DNA of 64,000 nt from Calliopum simillimum (taxonomy: Eukaryota; Arthropoda; Insecta; Diptera; Lauxaniidae): positions 44,366,101 through 44,430,100 of the forward strand of contig OX638371.1 of NCBI GenBank assembly GCA_951812925.1, read 5' to 3'. The notes beneath the pieces are model-generated. The model made no database searches. It saw only the letters and a list, made by a program, of their open reading frames with translations, and was not told the DNA's origin. The translations under genes were made by a program, and so were the position numbers. Shown in pieces: positions 57,468 through 64,000 of the stretch. Within the stretch, counting starts at the first letter, position 1. Every line of letters starts with the position of its first letter.

Positions 57468-58089
57468 TGCGAATCCGACTTTTGTCAGTTTTGTTTGTGT
57501 GTTAATATGTATTGATATATCATAATTGTTGTTTGTGTTAAAAGTTAAATTAAAAAATCAGTTTTCAATATATAAATGTCATTAAGTAACACACTTAAAA
57601 AATTCTTAAAAAAATCATCAATTTTATAAATTTTTATTTTAGAAAAAAACAAATTATTTTAATTACTTTTTATTAATCGAAAAAAAGAGCTAAAATCACG
57701 ACTTTTTTGAGTTATCTCAGTAAAGTACAAATGCATCAACTTTGACACATTGCTGAGGAACGGAAAATTATTTTACCCCAAAACAAAAAACATTTTTGCT
57801 TGTATTGAAGTATTCTCCATTACACTGCATCAACAAAAACTCAATAGCAACACTTGTAAAAAAAGTGTGCCTTTTGACCTATAGTGCATACGCTTAGTAT
57901 GGAGCATATGGGAAATGTTATGCCTTTGTTGGAGCGCCTGAACTATCTTGCAGAAGGCGTCATCAACAAAGTACTTTCAATTAGCAATCATCCTGCTAGG
58001 CCATTTATTTTTGAAATCTTAAATTTTTCTAATTTGCCTCTGTTTTTCAAAAAATTTCTGGACAAGTCTCAGAAATTGTCTTTTATACA

Positions 58090-59192
58090 GGTACAAACCA
58101 TTTCAAAACGATCAAAATTTTTTTTATGGCATCCGATTTGGCTATAAATTGGCATAGGCAATAGTTGCATAGTGGAAAAAATTACTACCAAATATTTTTT
58201 CAAAATTTAAAAAAATGGCGGAGATATGGGACTTTGAAATTTTTAGGTTAGTTTTTTTTGAAGAGCTATAACTTCGGTTGCATTTATCCAATTTTCAATT
58301 TTATGGTGTTAAATGATTTGTCTTAAAACAGACTTTAAAATAAAAACTAGCAAACATTTTTTTTTTTTTTTATATATAGTTTACACTGAAAAAAAAAATT
58401 TAAATTGAGTTTCCCAAAATACGTCCTTTTTAATATTTTTTATTTTTCTTGTAAAAAAAGCTACAAGTGTAACTTACCAGTCCTCCGAAAATTGGAGTGG
58501 GCCTCCCAGTGGTTCTCCAGAAAAACAATAAAATGTAGCTTTTGCCGCAATTTTTCAGTACAATTTTTTTGAATTTGAAGTTTTTAATTAAACGTTAATT
58601 TGAATTTGAAAAAAGTGCGTTGGTACTTATATTAGTACTATACAAGCAACAAAACAGTCAATAAACTATTTTCAGCATTTGAAAATTTTTTTTAATAAAA
58701 ATTTTAAATTAAAAAAATGTACTGAAAAATTGGGGAAGATGCTACATTTTATTGTTTTTCTTGAGAACCACTGGCAGGCCCACTCCAATTTTTGGAGGAC
58801 TGGTAAGTTACACTTGTAGCTTTTTTTACAAGAAAAATAAAAAATATTAAAAAGGACGTATTTTGGGAAACTCAATTTAAATTTTTTTTTTCAGTGTAAA
58901 CTATATATATAAAAAAAAAAAAATGTTTTCTAGTTTTTATTTTAAAGTCTGTCTTAAGACAAACCATTTAACACCATAAAATTGAAAATTGGATAAATGC
59001 AACCGAAGTTATAGCTTCTCAAAAAAAAACTAACCTAAAAATTTCAAAGTCCCATATCTCCGCCATTTTTTTAAATTTTGAAAAAATATTTGGTAGTAAT
59101 TTTTTCCACTATGCAACTATTGCTTATGCCAATTTATAGCCAAATCGGATTCCATGAACAAATTTCTTGATCGTTTACACATGGTTTGTACC
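58090..59192. mobile_element. Foldback element, TSD TACA
   Basis: The ends are GGTACAAACCAT at 58090 and ATGGTTTGTACC at 59192, with TACA at 58086-58089 and 59193-59196. Removal restores LINE codons LSFIQYNKHP. Arms of about 450 bp are nearly perfect complements (for example ATCCGATTTGGCTATAAATT, GGCGGAGATATGGGACTTTG, TCCAATTTTTGGAGGACTGG). No ORF was found. Confidence 0.85.
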
Positions 59193-59698
59193 TACAGTAT
59201 AATAAGCACCCAATTTTTTCGACTCATTTTAAGGCGTTGTTGCACAAACCAATAGTAAAATTTCTTTCAGTAGTAAAATCTTCAACCACAGCTACTGAAG
59301 TCATTGGAAAATATCATGACTTTTTGGCTCGCCGTAGAGACTTTGTTTGAGTCTTCACGGATGGCTCCAAAACTGGCAGGTCTACTGGCTGTGGAATATG
59401 GATGCCTAGTATTGATGTAAAGTCTTTTGATAAAGTAGTGGAGATTAATGGCTGGCAGTCGCGATGGATCACTTCTGAGTTTGGGAGATTTTACTTTTCT
59501 TTTTCTTCTAGAGTCAACAAAAAACCGTGGTTCTACAATTCTGGTCTGCCACGTTAAACTATTTCCACAATGAACGGACTAAAATTTAATCATACCAGAT
59601 GCAAGGACCATCTCTATAAAACCAATATCGTCAATAGCAACATATGTTCTTGTGGCGATGTTGAAACAACACAACACTTACTTTTTGACTGTCCAAAT

Positions 59699-59988
59699 GT
59701 AGATTTGGCTCGTAGAACGCAGCTACTGAATGTGGTGCACGGCCACGGTATCATTACTCACAACATAAAAGATCTTCTCACGCTTTTTTACTGATATTAA
59801 AATTGATATCTAGTCGGCGGTAGTACTAAAGATTACCCATCGAGTAGATTTGGCTCGTAGAACGCAGCTACTGAATGTGGTGCACGGCCACGGTATCATT
59901 ACTCACAACATAAAAGATCTTCTCACGCTTTTTTACTGATATTAAAATTGATATCTAGTCGGCGGTAGTACTAAAGATTACCCATCGA
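59699..59988 (+). repeat. 145-bp tandem duplication at the LINE 3' end
   Basis: 59699-59843 is repeated identically as 59844-59988. It covers the last 32 codons of ORF2 and the start of the 3' UTR. Exact identity implies a recent event, or an assembly artefact. Confidence 0.9.
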
Positions 59989-60125
59989 GTCGCTCAAATC
60001 GATAGTCCATCGTCCAACTGTGTTGGATTCGTATTTTAAGTACTATATGTATGTATATGTAATATATATGTTATATTTATATTTTAAGAAACACATTTTA
60101 TAACCTAATGAGAAAAAAATATTTA

Positions 60126-60478
60126 ACCACTTCTGCTACCAACCGGGAGGTCCTTGGTTCAACTCCCGCCCAGGCCAAAAACACAAAAAGATTTCAAACT
60201 TGCAATTTTTCAATTATAATTAATTTAGTGTAATAAATATAATTATAATTACAACAAAAATAGTCTGATGAGTCTTTGTGGCGAAAGACGAAACATATGT
60301 CACTGTAGCCGTGTTTTTAATCCGTTCCTTGATTTGTCATAATTATGTGTTAGAAAATACATTGATGGATTTATATGTAAATCGATCTTTGCAAATTTAT
60401 GACTAAAAGTTCAATTAAAAAAATCAATTTTCAATATATAAAGGTCATCAAGTAACACACTTAAAAATTCTTAAAGTT
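60126..60478 (+). mobile_element. tRNA-like/hammerhead SINE copy B, 5' truncated
   Basis: It begins inside the tRNA-like part (ACTTCTGCTACCAACCGGGA), retaining the B box at 60156-60166 but not the A box. The linker, hammerhead (60260-60306) and tail follow, ending at ACACTTAAAAATTCTTAAAG. It directly abuts the A-rich 3' end of the I-like LINE. Confidence 0.8.
60260..60306 (+). ncRNA. Hammerhead ribozyme motif, copy B
   Basis: Stem I ATAGT (60260-60264), core CTGATGA (60265-60271), stem II GTCTTT and AAAGAC (six perfect pairs) closing loop GTGGCG, GAAA (60290-60293), stem III CATATG, then T60300 and C60301 as the cleavage site, and stem I partner ACTGT (one G-U wobble). Outer pairing AACA with TGTT and ATTA with TAAT would extend stem I beyond an internal loop. 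This is the best-formed copy. Confidence 0.87.
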
Positions 60479-60569
60479 ATTTGGGAGAACACGCCCTGAT
60501 AAGGTGGCAACACCTGCAATCGGTATTGATTCTAGTTCCAAAGGAACGCTATACCAAATATCAATAAAT

Positions 60570-60980
60570 AACACAAACAACATTTATGATATATCAATAC
60601 GTATTAACACACAAACAAAACTGCCAAAAGTCGGATTCGCAGCCGGGCAAGGCTGGTGCAGTGGTAACGACTTCTGCTACCAACCGGGAGGTCCTTGGTT
60701 CAACTCCCGCCCAGGCCAAAAACACAAAAAGTTTTCAAACTTGCAATTTTTCAATTATTATTAATTTAGTGAAATAAATATAATTATAATTACAACAAAA
60801 ATAACACGATGAGACTTTGTGGCGAAAGACGAAACATATGTCACTATAGCCGTGTTTTTAATCCGTTTCTTGATTTGTCATGATTATGTGTTAGAAAATG
60901 CATTGATAGATTTATATGTAAATCGATCTTTGCAAATATATGACTAAAAGTTCAATTAAAAAAATCAATTTTCAATATTT
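60570..60980 (+). mobile_element. tRNA-like/hammerhead SINE copy C, ribozyme mutated
   Basis: A complete unit: leader from about 60570, A box TGGTGCAGTGG at 60654-60664, B box GGTTCAACTCC at 60697-60707, linker, ribozyme region at about 60800-60847, and a tail ending near 60980. The core reads ACGATGA in place of CTGATGA, stem I is broken (AACAC), and stem II starts GACTTT. The predicted ribozyme is therefore inactive, while the GAAA, CATATG and GTC parts are intact. Confidence 0.8.
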
Positions 60981-61420
60981 GAAAAAGGATTGTAGTCCAA
61001 AAAAGAAAAATTCAAAAAGAAAATTTAAAAAAAAAAATTTTAAAAAAGAATCTTTAAGATCAAGAAAGTTAAAAAAAGAAAATATGTTGAAATTTTAAAA
61101 AAAGCAAACTCAAATTTTTAAAAAAAAAGGAACATCAATTTAAAGTTATAAATTTAACTTTAATGCTATTCTTCAGTCCCTGCACAGGGCTTCGCATTAG
61201 TCTTGTTAAAGACGTTTTGTTCAACTCAACGCTGAGAGCTGCAAGAAAAAACTTAGTGTTTATGGCAGCCCTCGTTCTACACACATATGTTGCTCGTAAT
61301 GAGTGACCATTCTAAGAAGAAGAAGAAGATTTTTAATAAAAAGCAAATTAAAGCTAAAATTAAAAATGTGTTCGTCTCAATTGTTTTAAAAAAATTCAAA
61401 TCACGATATATATAAAAATA
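60981..61420. other. A-rich stretch, nothing recognised
   Basis: Poly-A-rich sequence with an AAG run at about 61315-61330. No gene recognised. Confidence 0.45.
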
Positions 61421-61880
61421 CTAGCTTTTACCCCTGACTTCGTCTGCGCAGTATTAGTACTTCGAATAGCCTATTTTTTCACTTTCATCATCTAAATAAC
61501 TAAAAAAATTTATAGTGAAAAGGTACTATCTACATACTCTTATGTCAAAATGTGAGTAGGTAGGTGAGATGCATTTATTTAAGGACTATCCCAGAAAACA
61601 TTTCATTACATCAATTAAAAAATCCTTAATGAATGGTAGATTTTATACAGCAACACAAGCAATTATATTACACTATTAATAAAGGTGAATCTGAACTTAA
61701 GTAGTTATTTGCATCACGTCACAATTTTGAGATATTCCGATTTTTATAACCTCAAAAATATCGAAGAATCTTGTGTTTTGCACAGTTATATTAAAATTTC
61801 TCGAAACTCTGACGTGATAGAGCGATTCTGTAAGCGGATCTCAGCATCAAAAAGTACATTGGAAACCACTCTCGTAGTTT
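61421..61880 (-). mobile_element. Possible Helitron 3' end
   Basis: On the minus strand the sequence ends ...CAGACGAAGTCAGGGGTAAA AGCTAG at 61421, followed by T. The CTAG-T end with an imperfect GC hairpin resembles insect Helitron 3' termini. The 5' end was not found, so the right limit given is arbitrary. Confidence 0.35.
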
Positions 61881-62190
61881 TATATATATATATATATACT
61901 CTTGTTGGTCTGTGCAGCATTTGTTTATTTAATCGTTGGTGCCTATGTATTCTACAATATCACGCCTAAAATACATACTTATATCATTCTTGCACCACAA
62001 ATTTTTTTTGGTGCGCCCCTTACGACCAAGGTTAGAAGGTGTGTGTTTTTTTTATGTTTTCTGGGTATGCCGATCACACTGTACTTTTATTCAATATTCC
62101 CATTATCAAGGCAAATATATCGGAATATCAAGCAAATATATGGTGTTAATATGGTTTCAATATATCTACTGGTATAGGCGTAGGAGCGAC

Positions 62191-62230
62191 TCAATTCAAT
62201 TTCAATTCAATTCAATTCAATTTTATTCAA
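62191..62230 (-). repeat. (TTGAA)n microsatellite tail of LINE
   Basis: About six ATTGA repeats on the minus strand, marking the 3' end of the LINE. Confidence 0.75.
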
Positions 62231-62556
62231 TATTCTCCTTTTAACAGGGTAAATAAATATCTTATAACCTGGGTTACTTGATTAACAATAAAATAAATTA
62301 CTTAAAGAGAATAGTAGTGACATTTGTATTTTTTTTTTAAAAAAATAGTGATAAATGTCACATCTTAATAATAACATTACAATTATTAATTTAATGTGGA
62401 ATGGACATTAATTAAATTTAGCAAAAAAAATTATCAAAAAAGAAAAAACAAAAAATATAAGCAAAGTTTTTTTTAAAACATGTTGCAACAGTTATTTCAT
62501 ATAGTGAACATAATAAAAATAAAAAGTAGCCAACTAATACGAATAAAGTATATTAA

Positions 62557-63790
62557 GGGCCAATTTCACAGTGTGAGCTTAAGCTTTAGCTTAGCTAAAC
62601 CGTTAGTGTAGTTTAAGCGGCCCTTAAATAATTTTCAATTTCACAGTTGACTAGCTCACTTCTGTCATTAGCATAGTTACAAACCGAAATTAAACGTAAG
62701 CTAAATTGACATTTATCAAATTTGACGTTAAATATTGTTTACGATTTGAAAAAAATTCAATTTTAAAAATTAAAAAAATTTCAGAATTTCATAAAGTCAA
62801 AGCTGAAAAGAAGATAGTGTGCAATGCTGTTTCAGCTGTGCAGAATAGAAAAGCAATTGAAGCTTAACAACGTGCCTTGAAGGTACTTTCGAAGCCAATG
62901 CCAAAACATTAAGAATTTGTGTACTTACAAGAAAAAGTAAATAAAAATTAATGTATATAAAAATTGTCCTATTTTACTATGTATCCTCGCCAATAAGCTT
63001 TTCTAATTAACACTTAGAAACTTTCTATAAATTTTGAAGTTGAAAATTAAATACAATTTTTGTGTCGGTCCCATAAAAAATTTAATGTCCAGCATGGTCC
63101 AGGGCACAAACGTTTCGACAATTCTTCTTCAACAGCGAATATTTTGCATCAATTCATCGGATTTTATGTCAATGTGTCCAACTGCAACTAACAAACACAA
63201 TTCTTTCTTCATCTGGGATTTGATTGTAACCTTATTTTTCCAAATTCGTCCATCATAGATTCCCAATGTGACAAAAGACTAGGAAACTTCTCAGCTTTGT
63301 ATAAACCGGGACCCAAAAAACGTGAACAATGTTGGTGAGCACCAATAATGCAGACCATTTACTTGGCACGTAGCATGAGCTTCAATTTAACGGTGCCAAA
63401 GATACGTTTGTCTCTAATCCTTTTTGTTCAGCGCTTTCCAAGAATCCACGTTTCTTCTTGGTGCAGAAATTAAAAAGGCCATCAATGTTTTCATAGAGCG
63501 CATCACGTGAAACTTATGTGATCACAAATTTGCTGATATTTGATTTTTGTTTAAAAAAACAATATGCGGTCTTTTCAAAATATTGAAAAAATTTTTTGTT
63601 TTCATTAATTTTAGTTTTTGACAACGTCAATTGTGACATAAACGCCGCTTAAACCGCCCTAACTAATTGTAGTGTCGATTGACTGGCGCTTAAGCGGCCC
63701 TTAGTTTAAAATGACTGTGAAATTGAAATTTGAAGTTAAACTACACTCAACAGATAAACTACGCTTAAGCTCACACTGTGAAATTGGGCC
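62557..63790. mobile_element. PIF/Harbinger-like element, TSD TAA
   Basis: The ends are GGGCCAATTTCACAGTGTGA at 62557 and the near-complement TCACACTGTGAAATTGGGCC at 63790, with TAA at 62554-62556 and 63791-63793. Subterminal inverted motifs include TTAGTGTAGTTTAAG and GCGGCCCTTA. The interior (62.9-63.5 kb) has minus-strand scraps such as YENIDGLFNF that could be a decayed transposase or accessory gene, but I cannot identify them. Confidence 0.75.
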
Positions 63791-63999
63791 TAAGTAGTGT
63801 AGCGCATCAAAAATTCGACATGATTAATATCAAAATTAAGAAGCCATAATTTGATTTTTTTTAAAAACGAGATTTTATTTCTTATAATCCTTATATCATT
63901 AGGAAGAGTATTAAATAACTTGCGTGCTAGAATAGTGTAGGAATTTCTGTATTGAGTTGTCCTAAAACTAAGCAATGGAACAGCAGTATTAAAAGCACT
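63790..63999 (-). pseudogene. LINE ORF2 C-terminus, cut by window edge
   Basis: The frame is open from the window edge to the stop at 63792-63790. It reads SAFNTAVPLLSFRTTQYRNS, then ARKLFNTLPNDIR and FLKKIKLWLL, the usual C-terminal end of CR1/L2-type ORF2 proteins. The present stop TAG uses the last base of the Harbinger insertion; the uninterrupted sequence would give TAA at the same codon, so the true C-terminus is preserved. Whether the rest of ORF2 is intact cannot be seen here. Confidence 0.7.
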
Positions 64000-64000
64000 C

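Larger units (their letters stand above)
57130..57610 (-). mobile_element. tRNA-like/hammerhead SINE copy A
   Basis: On the minus strand, from about 57540 downward: a leader (ATGATATATCAATACATATT), a tRNA-like part with A and B boxes (57467-57392), an 80-bp A/T linker, a hammerhead motif (57308-57262) and a 130-bp tail ending AAAGTTCAATTAAAAAATCA. To the right, 57541-57610 is a second tail fragment in the opposite orientation, so the two are arranged head to head. There is no ORF. The unit inserted into the Transib-like element at 55981-57887. Confidence 0.8.
55981..57887. mobile_element. Transib-like element with CACTATAGG ends, TSD CATAC
   Basis: The ends are CACTATAGGTCAAAAGGCAC at 55981 and GTGCCTTTTGACCTATAGTG at 57887, a perfect 20-bp inverted repeat. 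CATAC is duplicated at 55976-55980 and 57888-57892. Removal restores LINE codons ISTHTLSMEH. The 5-bp duplication and CACTATA start suit Transib, though CATAC is less GC-rich than usual. No transposase. A tRNA-like/hammerhead repeat is nested at about 57130-57610. Confidence 0.75.
51850..59794 (+). pseudogene. I-like LINE ORF2: endonuclease, RT, RNase H, C-terminal block
   Basis: The ATG at 51850 begins MKVVQFNCTSVRN, the first endonuclease motif. LGCLSETFLL, GGGVAIIF, FYIPPNQN, SGDFNVHNVCWGS and TDSRGGK follow to 52440. The RT starts near 52974 with KSKNTAPGIDGL and QSGFRKWKST, then FLDIKGAFDNV (catalytic Asp), TGVPQGCVLSP and YADDVVVF at about 53765. Thumb sequence continues across the insertions (LYIALIRPKLEY, NVMPLLERLNYL). 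VFTDGSKTGRSTG at 59350 is the start of RNase H, mostly deleted. The C-terminal block CSCGDVETTQHLLFDCP ends at 59794. There are frameshifts in A-runs near 51892 and 53262, and stops near 53360, 59350 and 59556. Confidence 0.85.
47400..60060 (+). mobile_element. I-like LINE with RNase H, split by four primary insertions
   Basis: ORF1 starts at 47412 and the last coding block ends at 59794. Order: ORF1 with zinc knuckles, ORF2 endonuclease, RT, RNase H fragment and a C-terminal cysteine-bearing block. The RNase H places it in the I-like superclade. Primary insertions are 47539-50812, 54097-55802, 55981-57887 and 58090-59192. Removing each with one duplication restores the reading frame. The intact element would be about 4.6-4.9 kb of what remains. 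The 3' end lies in an A-rich stretch near 60100. Confidence 0.85.
62187..64000 (-). mobile_element. CR1/L2-like LINE, 3' part, split by a Harbinger-like element
   Basis: Minus-strand LINE whose ORF2 C-terminus enters from the right edge. The 3' UTR continues beyond the insertion (62557-63790) to a TTGAA-repeat tail at 62191-62230. A pentanucleotide tail and the ORF2 ending suit the CR1/L2 superclade. The 5' part lies outside the window. Confidence 0.7.

Noticed and set aside
60504..60764. 86-codon plus-strand open frame
   Set aside because: It runs through the tRNA-like head of SINE copy C and has no protein motif; it is a chance frame.
62557..63790. Harbinger transposase gene
   Set aside because: Only short scraps of possible coding sequence remain and no catalytic motif is visible.

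Overview
This window looks like gene-poor, transposon-saturated nuclear DNA from a higher dipteran insect. The inference rests on an AT-rich base composition, a short 61-bp intron, an insect-like SmD1 gene, insect-type Ty3, CR1, I-like, piggyBac, hAT, Transib and Helitron remnants, and a dispersed repeat resembling one common in fly intergenic DNA. The species cannot be named from sequence alone. The only host protein gene I can support is SmD1 (minus strand, 44.8-45.3 kb, two exons), a core spliceosomal snRNP protein. Almost everything else is mobile DNA, mostly dead and deeply nested.

Layout. 0.1-2.2 kb: a LINE gag-like fragment and a CsRn1-like Ty3 gag/protease fragment. 3.0-6.9 kb: a TIR element, then a decayed piggyBac element (TTAA ends) split by a non-autonomous Transib-like element (TSD CGTCG). 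7.0-20.6 kb: a Ty3/gypsy retrotransposon on the minus strand with both LTRs and a CTTTT duplication. It is interrupted by two MITEs in its integrase and by a hAT element in its protease. That hAT carries a MITE containing a probable 2.2-kb solo LTR, and a TIR element containing a Helitron with an internal minisatellite. 21.9-26.5 kb: a nearly intact CR1-like LINE with one stop in ORF2. 26.5-44.7 kb: no genes, but a chain of long inverted-repeat (foldback) elements, hAT-, Harbinger- and TA-target MITEs, and copies of a dispersed repeat with about 140-bp internal tandem units. 44.8-46.8 kb: SmD1 with hAT-type insertions just upstream. 47.4-60.1 kb: an I-like, RNase H-bearing LINE on the plus strand, broken by four primary insertions whose duplicated target sites reconstruct the interrupted codons. 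57.1-61.0 kb: three copies of a tRNA-like (A box/B box) repeat whose downstream part carries a hammerhead ribozyme motif. 62.2-64 kb: the 3' end of another LINE on the minus strand, interrupted by a Harbinger-like element.

The most interesting system is the tRNA-promoter/hammerhead repeat. Two copies have the core CTGATGA, a six-pair stem II position, GAAA, a palindromic CATATG stem III and a GUC cleavage triplet. The third copy is mutated in the core. This combines a Pol III-type promoter with a self-cleaving RNA of the short-stem-III class known from Penelope-like and other retroelements. The second strong theme is three Transib-like elements with 5-bp duplications and termini resembling the V(D)J heptamer (CACTATGG, CACAGTG, CACTATAGG).

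Most element boundaries come from terminal inverted repeats plus matching target-site duplications read directly from the sequence. Where an insertion sits in a coding region, I checked that removing it and one duplication restores the frame. Superfamily names are inferred from terminus and duplication type unless a protein domain is present.
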